Position numbers and translations under genes: made by a program
NCBI GenBank assembly: GCA_947500135.1
Contig: CANMQX010000009.1
Span: forward strand, 1-64,000
Direction: 5' to 3'
Source of the DNA: an uncultured Paracoccaceae bacterium
Lineage (GTDB): Bacteria; Pseudomonadota; Alphaproteobacteria; Rhodobacterales; Rhodobacteraceae
DNA: 64,000 bases
Shown: one piece after another, positions 47,069 through 56,563 of the stretch
Numbering within the stretch: the first letter of the stretch is position 1
How the letters are laid out: the number at the start of each line of letters is the position of its first letter
The notes under the pieces: generated by a model
Told to the model about the DNA's origin: nothing
What the model saw: the letters and a program-made list of their open reading frames with translations, nothing else
Databases searched by the model: none

Positions 47069-47373
47069 GATTGGCGGCGACTGCTTTGATGACAGTCGCT
47101 GCGACAGCAGGGTGTAGTCCAACCGTGACTGCACTCGCTGCTGATGATCCTACTCGCGTTGATGACGGATATACCCATGTCGTTTCACTCATCGCCCTCA
47201 GAAATGATGAAACAAAACGTATGAAACGTAGGGCACTAAGAGCGGCACAACGCGCTTGTGGTGTTCATCCGGCATCCGGAGAGCGTTTTTTGAGAATTCA
47301 ACGGGGCATCGCCCTTGGTGGGAATTGGACCTACCTCGTCGATTGCTCCTCGTCTGAAAAGGACAGCCTATGA
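47065..47373 (+). CDS. Small exported protein encoded between rpoB and rpoC, 102 aa
   Basis: The GTG start overlaps the rpoB stop (GTGA) and the TGA overlaps the rpoC ATG (ATGA), so translation of all three genes is probably coupled; this is strong evidence that it is a real gene. The product has an N-terminal hydrophobic signal-like stretch (residues 3-26, [17 protein letters not shown]), with Cys17 at an imperfect lipobox (ATAGC, lacking the Leu at -3). A basic helix follows ([16 protein letters not shown]), then [13 protein letters not shown]. Cys65 and Cys94 could form a disulfide. I do not recognise the family. Canonical rpoB and rpoC are adjacent without such a gene. Confidence 0.7.
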   Translation: MRLAATALMTVAATAGCSPTVTALAADDPTRVDDGYTHVVSLIALRNDETKRMKRRALRAAQRACGVHPASGERFLRIQRGIALGGNWTYLVDCSSSEKDSL

Positions 47374-50300
47374 ACCAGGAACTGACAAACAACCCGTTTA
47401 ACCCGCTCACACCGGCGAAAACGTTTGACGAAATCAAGGTCTCTCTGGCCTCTCCCGAACGGATCCTGTCGTGGTCCTTTGGTGAGATCAAAAAGCCGGA
47501 AACCATCAACTACCGGACGTTCAAGCCCGAGCGTGACGGTCTGTTCTGCGCGCGTATCTTTGGCCCGATCAAGGATTACGAATGTCTGTGTGGCAAATAT
47601 AAGCGCATGAAATATCGCGGCGTTGTCTGCGAAAAATGCGGTGTGGAAGTTACCCTGCAAAAGGTCCGCCGCGAGCGGATGGGCCATATCGAACTGGCCG
47701 CACCGGTCGCGCACATCTGGTTCCTGAAATCGCTGCCATCCCGCATCGGGTTGATGCTGGACATGACGCTGCGCGATCTGGAACGTATCCTCTATTTCGA
47801 AAACTATGTGGTGATCGAACCCGGTCTGACAGACCTGACCTATGGCCAGTTGATGACCGAGGAAGAGTTCAACGATGCGCAGGATCTGTATGGCATGGAT
47901 GCATTCCAGGCCAATATCGGTGCTGAGGCGATCCGCGAAATGCTGTCCCAGATCGATCTGGAATCCGAGGCTGAGCAGCTCCGCGCCGACCTGAAAGAAG
48001 CCACTGGCGAGCTGAAGCCAAAGAAGATCATCAAGCGTTTGAAGATCGTCGAAAGCTTCCTTGAATCCGGTAACCGCCCTGAGTGGATGGTTCTGACCGT
48101 GATCCCCGTGATCCCACCGGAATTGCGCCCGCTGGTCCCACTTGATGGCGGCCGCTTTGCGACGTCTGATTTGAACGATCTCTATCGTCGTGTGATCAAC
48201 CGGAATAACCGTCTGAAGCGTCTGATCGAGCTGCGTGCGCCGGATATCATCGTCCGTAACGAAAAGCGGATGTTGCAGGAATCTGTGGATGCGTTGTTTG
48301 ACAATGGTCGTCGTGGTCGCGTGATCACGGGTGCCAACAAGCGTCCGCTGAAATCGCTGTCTGACATGCTGAAGGGCAAGCAGGGTCGTTTCCGTCAGAA
48401 CCTTTTGGGGAAACGTGTCGACTTCTCCGGTCGTTCGGTCATTGTGACCGGTCCAGAGCTGAAGCTGCATCAATGTGGTTTGCCCAAGAAGATGGCGCTC
48501 GAACTGTTCAAGCCGTTCATCTATTCGCGTCTGGAGGCCAAAGGTCTGTCCAGCACTGTGAAGCAGGCGAAAAAGTTGGTTGAAAAGGAACGTCCCGAGG
48601 TTTGGGATATCCTCGATGAGGTGATCCGCGAACACCCTGTCATGCTGAACCGTGCGCCGACGCTGCACCGTTTGGGCATTCAGGCGTTTGAACCTGTGCT
48701 GATCGAAGGCAAGGCCATTCAGTTGCACCCGCTGGTCTGTTCGGCCTTTAACGCCGACTTTGACGGTGACCAGATGGCGGTTCACGTGCCGCTTTCCTTG
48801 GAAGCGCAGCTCGAAGCCCGCGTTTTGATGATGTCCACGAACAACGTGCTGTCACCGTCCAACGGTGCGCCGATCATAGTGCCTTCGCAGGATATGATCC
48901 TTGGCCTCTACTATACCACCATCATGCGTGACGGTATGGTCGGCGAAGGCATGGAATTCTCGGATATCGAGGAAGTTGAACATGCGCTGAATGCGGGCGA
49001 GGTGCATTTGCACGCCAAGATCACTGCACGGATGCCGCAGATTGACGACGAAGGTAACGAGGTGCTGACGCGCTTTGAAACGACACCCGGCCGTCTGCGC
49101 CTAGGGTCGTTGCTGCCGTTGAACGCCAAAGCACCGTTTGCCTTGGTCAACCGCTTGCTGCGCAAGAAAGAAGTGCAGCAGATCATCGATACGGTTTACC
49201 GTTATTGCGGCCAAAAAGAATCTGTCATCTTCTGTGACCAGATCATGACCATGGGCTTCCGCGAGGCGTTCAAGGCCGGTATTTCCTTTGGTAAGGACGA
49301 CATGGTTGTGCCTGACACCAAATGGGACCTTGTCAACGAGACACGCGATCAGGTGAAAGATTTCGAACAGCAGTACATGGACGGCCTGATTACACAGGGC
49401 GAAAAGTACAACAAAGTTGTCGATGCCTGGTCAAAGTCGAACGACAAAGTCACTGACGCGATGATGGCCACGATTGGTACGACGCCAATTCTGGAAGATG
49501 GATCAGAGGGTGAGCCAAACTCGGTTTACATGATGGCACACTCCGGGGCCCGTGGTTCGGTGACCCAGATGAAGCAGCTGGGCGGGATGCGCGGTCTGAT
49601 GGCCAAGCCGAATGGCGAAATCATCGAAACGCCGATCATCTCGAACTTTAAGGAAGGTCTGACCGTTCTTGAATACTTCAACTCGACACACGGTGCCCGT
49701 AAGGGTCTGTCTGATACGGCGTTGAAAACGGCGAACTCTGGTTATCTGACCCGTCGTCTGGTTGACGTCGCCCAAGACTGTATCGTCCGCGAGGTCGATT
49801 GCGGCACCGAACGTGCGATCACTGCCGAAGCAGCGGTTAACGATGGCGAGGTTGTATCGTCGCTGGCCGAACGTGTCCTTGGTCGTGTCTCGGCCGATGA
49901 TGTGATCAAGCCGGGCACCGATGAGGTGATCGTTGAGGCAGGTGAACTGATCGACGAACGCAAGGCCGACATGATCGATGTCGCCGGTATCACCAAGATG
50001 CGCATCCGGTCGCCGCTAACTTGCGAATCCGAGGATGGCGTTTGCGCCATGTGCTATGGTCGTGACCTGGCCCGTGGTACACGGGTCAATATCGGCGAAG
50101 CTGTCGGCATCATCGCCGCCCAGTCCATCGGTGAACCTGGTACACAGCTGACGATGCGGACATTCCACATCGGCGGCGTTGCCCAGGGTGGTCAGCAGTC
50201 GTTCCTTGAAGCGTCGCAGCCCGGTCTGATCCGGTTCGACAACGCCAATCTGTTGGAAAATGCCAATGGTGAGACCGTTGTCATGGGCCGCAACATGACC

Positions 50301-51626
50301 TTGTCGATCACTGACAAGGAAGGCACGGAGCTTGCCAGCCATAAGGTCGGCTATGGTTCTAAGGTGTTTGTCAAGGAAGGTGCGGAAATTCTGCGTGGTG
50401 ACAAGCTGTTCGAATGGGATCCATACACCCTGCCGATCATTGCCGAAAAATCGGGTACGGCGAAATATGTCGATCTGGTCAACGGTATTGCCGTGCGCGA
50501 GGAAACCGATGATGCGACGGGCATGACCCAGCGTATCGTGGCTGACTGGCGTGCTGCCCCCAAAGGCAATGAGCTTGCCCCCAAGATCATTGTTGTGGGT
50601 GCCGATGGTGAACCTGCGGTCAAGGAAGACGGCAACCCTGTCGCTTATCCGATGTCTGTCGATGCTGTTCTGTCTGTCGAAGATGGTCAGGAGATCAAGG
50701 CCGGTGACGTTGTTGCCCGTATCCCGCGTGAGGGTGCCAAGACCAAGGACATCACCGGTGGTCTGCCACGTGTGGCCGAACTGTTCGAAGCCCGTCGTCC
50801 AAAGGATCACGCGATCATCGCCGAAATCGATGGTTATGTGCGCTTTGGCAAGGACTACAAGAACAAGCGTCGGATCGCGATTGAATCGTCTGATGATGCC
50901 GATATCAAGGTCGAATACATGGTGCCCAAGGGCAAGCACATCCCGGTTGCGGAAGGTGACTTTGTCCAGAAGGGTGATTACATCATGGACGGCAACCCCG
51001 CCCCGCATGACATTCTTGCGGTTATGGGTGTCGAAGCCTTGGCGGATTACATGATCGACGAAGTGCAGGATGTTTACCGCCTGCAAGGTGTGAAGATCAA
51101 CGATAAGCATATCGAAGTGATCGTGCGTCAGATGCTCCAGAAATGGGAGATTCAGGACAGTGGTGACACCGTTCTGCTGAAAGGCGAAAACGTCGATAAG
51201 GCCGAGTTTGATGAAGCCAATGAAAAGGCGCTGGCCCGGGGTGATCGCCCTGCGCAGGGTGAGCCGATCCTCTTGGGTATCACCAAGGCGTCTTTGCAGA
51301 CACGTTCGTTCATCTCTGCCGCGTCCTTCCAGGAAACAACCCGCGTGCTGACCGAAGCGTCAGTGCAGGGCAAGAAGGACAAACTGATCGGTCTGAAAGA
51401 GAACGTCATCGTTGGTCGTCTGATCCCAGCGGGTACAGGTGGAGCCACCCAGCAGATGCGCCGGGTTGCCGCCGACCGCGACAACGTCGTCATCGAAGCC
51501 CGCCGTGAAGAGGCCGAAGAGGCCGCCCGTCTGGCAGCGCCGATGGAAATGGCGAACGAGGTTTCCGGCGACGATGTCTTTGCCGACGATCTGGTCGTGG
51601 ACACGCCAGAGGGTGGCGAAAGCTAA
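47370..51626 (+). CDS. rpoC: RNA polymerase beta' subunit
   Basis: 1418 aa. The N-terminal zinc finger [20 protein letters not shown], the catalytic Mg loop [15 protein letters not shown], the bridge-helix/trigger-loop region ([20 protein letters not shown] and [10 protein letters not shown]) and the second zinc site [13 protein letters not shown] are present. Its start overlaps the stop of the small inserted gene. It is followed by an intrinsic terminator. Confidence 0.99.
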   Translation: MNQELTNNPFNPLTPAKTFDEIKVSLASPERILSWSFGEIKKPETINYRTFKPERDGLFCARIFGPIKDYECLCGKYKRMKYRGVVCEKCGVEVTLQKVRRERMGHIELAAPVAHIWFLKSLPSRIGLMLDMTLRDLERILYFENYVVIEPGLTDLTYGQLMTEEEFNDAQDLYGMDAFQANIGAEAIREMLSQIDLESEAEQLRADLKEATGELKPKKIIKRLKIVESFLESGNRPEWMVLTVIPVIPPELRPLVPLDGGRFATSDLNDLYRRVINRNNRLKRLIELRAPDIIVRNEKRMLQESVDALFDNGRRGRVITGANKRPLKSLSDMLKGKQGRFRQNLLGKRVDFSGRSVIVTGPELKLHQCGLPKKMALELFKPFIYSRLEAKGLSSTVKQAKKLVEKERPEVWDILDEVIREHPVMLNRAPTLHRLGIQAFEPVLIEGKAIQLHPLVCSAFNADFDGDQMAVHVPLSLEAQLEARVLMMSTNNVLSPSNGAPIIVPSQDMILGLYYTTIMRDGMVGEGMEFSDIEEVEHALNAGEVHLHAKITARMPQIDDEGNEVLTRFETTPGRLRLGSLLPLNAKAPFALVNRLLRKKEVQQIIDTVYRYCGQKESVIFCDQIMTMGFREAFKAGISFGKDDMVVPDTKWDLVNETRDQVKDFEQQYMDGLITQGEKYNKVVDAWSKSNDKVTDAMMATIGTTPILEDGSEGEPNSVYMMAHSGARGSVTQMKQLGGMRGLMAKPNGEIIETPIISNFKEGLTVLEYFNSTHGARKGLSDTALKTANSGYLTRRLVDVAQDCIVREVDCGTERAITAEAAVNDGEVVSSLAERVLGRVSADDVIKPGTDEVIVEAGELIDERKADMIDVAGITKMRIRSPLTCESEDGVCAMCYGRDLARGTRVNIGEAVGIIAAQSIGEPGTQLTMRTFHIGGVAQGGQQSFLEASQPGLIRFDNANLLENANGETVVMGRNMTLSITDKEGTELASHKVGYGSKVFVKEGAEILRGDKLFEWDPYTLPIIAEKSGTAKYVDLVNGIAVREETDDATGMTQRIVADWRAAPKGNELAPKIIVVGADGEPAVKEDGNPVAYPMSVDAVLSVEDGQEIKAGDVVARIPREGAKTKDITGGLPRVAELFEARRPKDHAIIAEIDGYVRFGKDYKNKRRIAIESSDDADIKVEYMVPKGKHIPVAEGDFVQKGDYIMDGNPAPHDILAVMGVEALADYMIDEVQDVYRLQGVKINDKHIEVIVRQMLQKWEIQDSGDTVLLKGENVDKAEFDEANEKALARGDRPAQGEPILLGITKASLQTRSFISAASFQETTRVLTEASVQGKKDKLIGLKENVIVGRLIPAGTGGATQQMRRVAADRDNVVIEARREEAEEAARLAAPMEMANEVSGDDVFADDLVVDTPEGGES

Positions 51627-51648
51627 GCGCCCCGTTGCACCAATCATC

Positions 51649-51681
51649 AAAAAGGCCCCTGCATTCGCGGGGGCCTTTTTC
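51649..51681. terminator. Intrinsic terminator after rpoC
   Basis: AAAAAGGCCCC (51649-51659) pairs with GGGGCCTTTTT (51671-51681) around a 10-nt loop. The A and T runs on both sides make it usable from either strand. Confidence 0.92.
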
Positions 51682-51721
51682 GTTTGGCATCTCTGGGTCG
51701 GCGATACCCGAACCAAAGATG

Positions 51722-52102
51722 TTATTTTTCGTTCAGCACCTTCTTTGCCGCTCTGAAACACTCCAACCCTTGTGGAACGCCGCAATAGATGGCGATGACG
51801 TGGATGATCGCGCGGATTTCCTTCGGGGAGACGCCGTTATTGATCGCCCCACGGCAGTGCAATTCCCATTCCGTCATTTTTCCCAAGGCGCCGATCATGG
51901 CAAGGTTCATCATCGACCGCGTTTTGGCGTCGATCACGTCATCGCCCCAGCCAAATCCCCAACACCATGCTGTCATCGCCTCCTGAAAGGGTCGGGTGAA
52001 GTCATCAGCGGCGGCAAGGTTGTTTTCGACGTAATCCGCCCCCAGCGTGGCCTTGCGTTGTTCCAGCCCTTTCAAGAAAAGGTCTTCGTCAAATGTGCTC
52101 AT
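51722..52102 (-). CDS. Carboxymuconolactone decarboxylase (CMD) family protein, 126 aa
   Basis: A small all-helical protein with DVIDAKTRSMMNLAMIGALGK, TEWELHCRGAINNGVSPKEI and IHVIAIYCGVPQGLECF, resembling the PcaC-type CMD family; the CxxC of the AhpD peroxidase branch is absent. It may decarboxylate or isomerise a ring-cleavage intermediate. It is on the minus strand just after the DUF1330 and gntR genes, with which it probably forms one transcript. Confidence 0.88.
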   Translation of the reverse strand: MSTFDEDLFLKGLEQRKATLGADYVENNLAAADDFTRPFQEAMTAWCWGFGWGDDVIDAKTRSMMNLAMIGALGKMTEWELHCRGAINNGVSPKEIRAIIHVIAIYCGVPQGLECFRAAKKVLNEK

Positions 52103-52118
52103 GCTTGGTTTTCTTTCA

Positions 52119-52421
52119 TCATGTGTCGGTCAAAGGCAGGCCTTCGGCGATGGCGATATTGGCGCGGCAGGCCGCTTGACGGTGGCTGCGGGCCGATTGA
52201 TATTCAGGCGAGTTGTAGCATGCCAATGCCTGCGCTTTTGAGGCGAACTCGATCACGACATGGCGTTGGAAAGGCTCGCCCTCCAAGGTTTCCGCATCGC
52301 CGCCCCGCGCGAGAAAGCGGGCATTGTATTTGGCAAAGGCTGCGGGTGCATGGTTTTGATATCCGGCATAGCGGTCCGGGTCGGTGACGGTCACAAAGGC
52401 GATCCAATAGGCTTTAGTCAT
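52119..52421 (-). CDS. DUF1330 family protein, 100 aa
   Basis: A dimeric alpha/beta barrel-type small protein: MTKAYWIAFVTVTDPDRYAG, then FLARGGDAETLEGE and HVVIEFASKAQALACYNSPEYQ are DUF1330 signatures. The function is unknown, and members often accompany catabolic genes. The ATG at 52421 overlaps the gntR end by 8 nt (ATGACTAA), with GGGGG about 9 nt upstream. An in-frame ATG two codons earlier is possible. Confidence 0.85.
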   Translation of the reverse strand: MTKAYWIAFVTVTDPDRYAGYQNHAPAAFAKYNARFLARGGDAETLEGEPFQRHVVIEFASKAQALACYNSPEYQSARSHRQAACRANIAIAEGLPLTDT

Positions 52422-53100
52422 CTCCATCCCCCGTCGACACGTCATTTAGAAACCGATTTGCGATCTGGGCGGCATCGCGGATGTGGCTTTCGACCGCTTC
52501 TTGCGCGCGATTTGCGTCGCCGCTGAGAATGGCGTCGTGGATCGCGACCATATGGCTCATGCCGGATCGTTCGCGTGACCGGTCTGCGATGGTCAGCGCC
52601 CGCAACCGGCTGATCCGCCCGTTCAGCCGTTGCACAATGTCCCAGGCGATGCTGTGCCCCGCCTCTTGAAAGATCAGTTCGTAGAAATGTGTGGTGGCTT
52701 GCAGGAAATCGGCCCATTGCGTGTCGTGGATTTTTTCCTGAAGCGTGGTTAGCGCCGCCGAGAGTTTCGGCCCGAAATCCTCCGCCTGCTTTTGCGCGCA
52801 GGCGGAGGCGGCTGCCCCTTCGAGTTGCAGGCGGATGGCGTAAATCTGTTTGGCCTGATCCCGGCTGAGCGTTGCGACGATCGGGCCACGGTTTGGGATG
52901 ATCTCGACCAGCCCTTCGGCCTCAAGATAGCGGATTGTTTCGCGCACGACCGTCCGGCTGACGCCGAGTTGTTCGCATAAGGGGCGTTCAACCAGCCGTG
53001 CGCCCGGTGCGAAACGCCCATCCAGTATCGCCTCGCGCATGCGGGTCTGGACGATGTCGCGCAGGGTCTGCGGTGATTTATCGATCTTCTCTAGTATCAT
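52414..53100 (-). CDS. GntR-family regulator (FCD subfamily), 228 aa
   Basis: The N-terminal winged helix (LRDIVQTRMREAILDGRFAPGARLVE then LCEQLGVSRTVVRETIRYLEAEGLV, with IPNRGPIVA) is typical of FadR-type GntR proteins. The C-terminal FCD effector domain carries HDAILSGDANRAQEAVESHI. It is divergent from the catabolic genes and likely represses them and itself through the palindrome at 53154-53187. The start is the ATG beginning MILEKIDKSPQ; one 14 codons upstream (53142) is an alternative. Confidence 0.92.
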   Translation of the reverse strand: MILEKIDKSPQTLRDIVQTRMREAILDGRFAPGARLVERPLCEQLGVSRTVVRETIRYLEAEGLVEIIPNRGPIVATLSRDQAKQIYAIRLQLEGAAASACAQKQAEDFGPKLSAALTTLQEKIHDTQWADFLQATTHFYELIFQEAGHSIAWDIVQRLNGRISRLRALTIADRSRERSGMSHMVAIHDAILSGDANRAQEAVESHIRDAAQIANRFLNDVSTGDGDD

Positions 53101-53153
53101 CGTTGATTGCTCTATCACCTTCAGCGGGGCGCCCGATGTCATGCGAAGTATGA

Positions 53154-53187
53154 TTGACTTATGGTATGATGGTATACCATAAGTCAA
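53154..53187. promoter_or_regulatory. GntR operator: 14-bp-arm perfect palindrome
   Basis: TTGACTTATGGTAT (53154-53167) and ATACCATAAGTCAA (53174-53187) are exact inverted copies around GATGGT. The inner TGGTAT...ATACCA matches the shape of FadR/FCD-type GntR sites. It lies between gntR (start 53100) and the first catabolic gene (53215), so a bound regulator would cover both promoters. TTGACT at its left edge may serve as a -35. Confidence 0.8.
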
Positions 53188-53214
53188 TGCGACTCTGTTG
53201 CCTGGGGAAACGCA

Positions 53215-53817
53215 ATGCCCGCTGAAATTCGTAAAACGCTTTTGCATGTTGAAAATACGCTGATTGAAGGCGGCAAACCTGCTCAGACGCCTTTGAAGCT
53301 GATTGCGGCAATGGCTGTGATACGGAACCCGTGGGCGGGACGTGGATTTGTTGATGATCTGTCGGTTGAAATCCGTGATTGCGCACCGGGGCTTGGTGCC
53401 TTGCTGACCGAAATGGTGCTGGAGGCTGCGGGGGGTGGCGACAAGGTCGAAGGATATGGCAAAGCTGCCATTGTCGGCCTGAATGGCGAGGTCGAACATG
53501 CCTCTGCGCTGATCCACACGCTGCATTTCGGCAATCATTATCGCAATGCAGTCGGCGCGAAATCCTATCTGTCATTCTGCAACACGCGCGGCCCTGCAAA
53601 TGCGCCATTGATGATCCCGTTGATGGACAAAGACGATGGCGGAAAGCGGTCGCATTACCTGACGATACAAACCGCTGTTGCGGATGCGCCTGCGCCCGAT
53701 GAAATTCTGATCGCTTTGGGTGCATCCATCGGCGGTCGTCCGCATCACCGGATCGGGGATCGTTATCAAGACCTCAAGGAGCTTGGGCATGACGTTGACA
53801 ACCCTGCGGCTGTCTAG
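53215..53817 (+). CDS. Amino acid synthesis (DUF1185) family protein, 200 aa
   Basis: MAVIRNPWAGRGFVDDL, GDKVEGYGKAAIVGLNGE, EHASALIHTLHFGNHYR and the C-terminal GASIGGRPHHRIGDRYQD identify PF06684 (DUF1185). The family name is historical; no reaction is established, and its genes often occur in catabolic clusters with flavin monooxygenases. GGGGAAA precedes the ATG. It is the first gene of the plus-strand cluster, and the hydrolase gene starts inside its last 29 bp. Confidence 0.85.
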   Translation: MPAEIRKTLLHVENTLIEGGKPAQTPLKLIAAMAVIRNPWAGRGFVDDLSVEIRDCAPGLGALLTEMVLEAAGGGDKVEGYGKAAIVGLNGEVEHASALIHTLHFGNHYRNAVGAKSYLSFCNTRGPANAPLMIPLMDKDDGGKRSHYLTIQTAVADAPAPDEILIALGASIGGRPHHRIGDRYQDLKELGHDVDNPAAV

Positions 53818-54601
53818 GTCAGGGCAAACAATTGCCATGCGGGACCAAGGCGCTGGCCCGCCTGTTGTCATGATCCATGGCGTCGGCATGCAGTCGGCGG
53901 CATGGGCTCCGCAGATATCTGTGCTTTGCAAAACCCACCGCGTGATTGCAGTCGATATGCCGGGCCATGGCGGCAGTGCGCCACTGGTGTCAGGCAGCCA
54001 ATTGCCCGATTTCGTAAGCTGGTGCCATGACGTTGTGCAGACATTGGATGTTGGTCCGGTCAGTATTGTGGGTCATTCCATGGGCGCGCTAATTGCGGGT
54101 GGATTTGCTGTGGAACATCCAGACCTGACCGCCCGTGTTTGTTTGATCAATGGGGTCTATCGCCGGGACGTTGAAGCGGCCACTGCTGTGATGGATAGGG
54201 CGGCGGCGATCAAGGCCGGTAAGATCGACCTTGAAACGCCCTTGGCCCGCTGGTTTGGCGATACGCCGATTGAATTGGCTGCACGGGCGCAGGTTGCCGG
54301 TTGGCTTGGTGCGATTGATCGTGATGGCTATGCCACGGCCTATGACGCGTTCGCAAAGGGCGATGCGACATATGCCGCGCGCTACGCTGATATCTTATGC
54401 CCTTTTGTTGCGATCACGGGCGGCGATGACCCCAATTCAACACCGGCGATGTCGCAGAAGATGGTCGCAGATGCCCCAAATGGTAACGCGATCACGGTTC
54501 CGGGGCACCGCCATATGGTCAATCTGACCGCGCCGGATGTCATCAACACGCAGTTGAGCGCATGGTTACGCATGCCTGCCACAGTGAAGGAGCCGCAATG
54601 A
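53789..54601 (+). CDS. Alpha/beta hydrolase, 270 aa
   Basis: An alpha/beta-hydrolase fold with oxyanion motif VVMIHGVGMQSAAW, nucleophile Ser97 in VGHSMGALIAGG, an acidic residue in the ITGGDDPNS stretch and the catalytic His in GHRHMVNLTAP. It could open a lactone or cleave an ester, amide or C-C bond of the pathway intermediate. AAGGAG precedes ATG 53789. It overlaps the DUF1185 gene by 29 bp, and its stop overlaps the next start (ATGA), showing tight coupling. Confidence 0.88.
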   Translation: MTLTTLRLSRSGQTIAMRDQGAGPPVVMIHGVGMQSAAWAPQISVLCKTHRVIAVDMPGHGGSAPLVSGSQLPDFVSWCHDVVQTLDVGPVSIVGHSMGALIAGGFAVEHPDLTARVCLINGVYRRDVEAATAVMDRAAAIKAGKIDLETPLARWFGDTPIELAARAQVAGWLGAIDRDGYATAYDAFAKGDATYAARYADILCPFVAITGGDDPNSTPAMSQKMVADAPNGNAITVPGHRHMVNLTAPDVINTQLSAWLRMPATVKEPQ

Positions 54602-55506
54602 CACCGCCTGATACCCGCGCGCTGCGCAATGCCTTTGGCAGCTTCATGACCGGGGTGACTGTTGTGACCTCCTATGACAAGGGCGGGCAGCCAATTGGTT
54701 TTACCGCCAATTCCTTTACCTCCGTGTCACTGGACCCGCCGATGGTCTTAGTCTGTCTGGCCAACACATCGCAGAACTATGACGCGCTGGTTTCGGCGCG
54801 GGGTTTTGCGGTGAACGTCCTGGCTGAAACACAAATCGACATCTCGAACACCTTCGCCCGTCAGGTTGATGACCGTTTTGCAAACACGAACTGGCAAAAA
54901 GGCCCGCACGGGTCACCTGTTATCGCGGATGTCGCAGCTTGGTTTGACTGTGCGATGCACAAGACCGTGGAGGCCGGCGATCATGTTATCCTGATCGGCA
55001 CAGTCACGGCATTTGAAGATACGACAAAGCCCGGGCTTGGCTATGCGCGGGGGGCCTATATGACGCCGTCGATAACTGCGAATGCATTGGTGCAAGGTTG
55101 CGATTTAGTGGTTTCCGCCTTGATTGAACGCGATGGTGAAGTGTTGCTGGTGGACGATTCCAGTGGCGGCCTTGCGTTGCCTGAAACGACGGTCGTGGAT
55201 GAGGGGACCACCGCAGCCGTTCAAAAATTGATCGAGACAACGGGGCTGACAGCGCAACCGGGCTTTGTCTATTCGGTGTTTGAAGACGTCAGACGCAGGC
55301 GGCAGCACATATCGTTCCTGTGCAGGGCTGATGCGGGCACGCCGAAAAACGGCGTATTTGTTCCGCTGACCTCGGCTGCCTTGGATGATGTTTCCGATCC
55401 CGCAATTCTGACGATGTTGGAACGCTTTGCCGCAGAGGCGGCCATTGGCAGCTTTGGCATTTATTACGGCACCCAAAACAGCGGTGAAGTCCGCCCGTTT
55501 GCGTAG
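54598..55506 (+). CDS. Flavin reductase fused to a degenerate Nudix-like domain, 302 aa
   Basis: Residues 1-165 form the flavin-reductase (FMN-binding split-barrel) domain: LRNAFGSFMTGVTVVT, GFTANSFTSVSLDPPMVLVCLA and FAVNVLAE. It would supply reduced FMN to the neighbouring monooxygenase. Residues 175-300 form a second domain with SALIERDGEVLLVDDSSGGL and LPETTVVDEGTTAAVQKLIE, the layout of Nudix proteins, but the catalytic REUxEE is degraded, suggesting a binding rather than hydrolytic role. The start at the ATGA overlap with the hydrolase gene is firm. Confidence 0.88.
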   Translation: MTPPDTRALRNAFGSFMTGVTVVTSYDKGGQPIGFTANSFTSVSLDPPMVLVCLANTSQNYDALVSARGFAVNVLAETQIDISNTFARQVDDRFANTNWQKGPHGSPVIADVAAWFDCAMHKTVEAGDHVILIGTVTAFEDTTKPGLGYARGAYMTPSITANALVQGCDLVVSALIERDGEVLLVDDSSGGLALPETTVVDEGTTAAVQKLIETTGLTAQPGFVYSVFEDVRRRRQHISFLCRADAGTPKNGVFVPLTSAALDDVSDPAILTMLERFAAEAAIGSFGIYYGTQNSGEVRPFA

Positions 55507-55515
55507 GGGATAATT

Positions 55516-56553
55516 ATGCGCTTTTCACTATTTGTTCATATGGAACGGTTGTCGCCCGAGGAAAACCAGAAGGCGTTGTACGACAACTTTGTCACCCTTG
55601 CCAAAATCGCGGATGATGGCGGCATGCATGCCGTCTGGACGGGTGAGCATCACGGGATGGATTTTACCATTGCCCCAAACCCGTTTTTGAACCTTGTGGA
55701 TCTTGCGCGCCAGACCAAGAATGTGCGGCTGGGTACTGGCACGATCATCGCCCCGTTCTGGCACCCCATCCGTTTGGCGGGTGAGGCCGCGATGGCCGAT
55801 CTGATCGTGGATGGCCGGTTGGAATTGGGCATCGCCCGGGGCGCCTATAGTTATGAATATGAACGCATGGTTCCCGGTATGGATGCATGGGATGCAGGGC
55901 AGCGCATGCGCGCGTTGATCCCGGCCATTCAGGGTTTGTGGAAGGGCGATTATGCGCAGGACGGTACGTATCATTCGTTTCCTGCATCGACGTCTTCCCC
56001 CAAACCCGTGCAGGAAAACGGTCCGCCGATCTGGGTTGCGGCGCGCGATCCCAACAGCCATGAATTTGCAGTCTCAAACGGGTGTCAGGTGCAGGTCACG
56101 CCACTATGGCAAGGCGACGCCGAAATCACCAAGCTGATGGATACGTTCAACGCGGCTTGCGACAAGTTCCCTGATGTTCCCCGGCCCGAAATCATGTTGC
56201 TGAACCATACTTACATCGCGGCAGACGCCGCCGATGCGCAATTGGCGGCGGAAGAAATCAACCGTTTCTATTGCTATTTCGGGGCATGGTTCAAAAACGA
56301 ACGCCCCGTTTCACAGGGTCTGATCAAAGCCTTGTCGGAGGAAGAGATCGCCGCGCATCCGTTCTATTCGCCCGAAGCGATGCTGCGCGACAACGTGATT
56401 GCGACCCCAGAGGATGCGATCAAGCGGATCAAAGGGTATGAAGCGCTTGGCTATGACGAATACGCGTTCTGGATCGACAGCGGCATGAGCTTTGAACGCA
56501 AGAAAGCCTCGCTTGAGCGGTTTATCAAGGATGTGATGCCAGCCTTCGCATAA
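55516..56553 (+). CDS. LLM-class flavin-dependent monooxygenase, 345 aa
   Basis: A bacterial-luciferase-like TIM barrel: MRFSLFVHMERLSPEENQ, WTGEHHGMDFTIAPNP, NVRLGTGTIIAPFWHPIRLAGE, DGRLELGIARGAY and a long C-terminal part to SGMSFERKKASLERF. It belongs to the two-component FMN monooxygenases that hydroxylate or cleave heterocyclic, alkane or sulfonate substrates; the substrate here is not predictable. AGGGGATAATT precedes the ATG, 9 bp after the flavin reductase gene, which is its likely partner. Confidence 0.9.
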   Translation: MRFSLFVHMERLSPEENQKALYDNFVTLAKIADDGGMHAVWTGEHHGMDFTIAPNPFLNLVDLARQTKNVRLGTGTIIAPFWHPIRLAGEAAMADLIVDGRLELGIARGAYSYEYERMVPGMDAWDAGQRMRALIPAIQGLWKGDYAQDGTYHSFPASTSSPKPVQENGPPIWVAARDPNSHEFAVSNGCQVQVTPLWQGDAEITKLMDTFNAACDKFPDVPRPEIMLLNHTYIAADAADAQLAAEEINRFYCYFGAWFKNERPVSQGLIKALSEEEIAAHPFYSPEAMLRDNVIATPEDAIKRIKGYEALGYDEYAFWIDSGMSFERKKASLERFIKDVMPAFA

Positions 56554-56563
56554 AGGACAGGGA

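Noticed and set aside
45125..47134. 669-aa antisense reading frame across rpoB
   Set aside because: It is the shadow of a strongly biased, certainly coding gene; long antisense frames are expected in GC-rich third-position-biased DNA.
47331..48785. 484-aa antisense reading frame across rpoC
   Set aside because: Same reason as for rpoB; no ribosome site and no recognisable domain.
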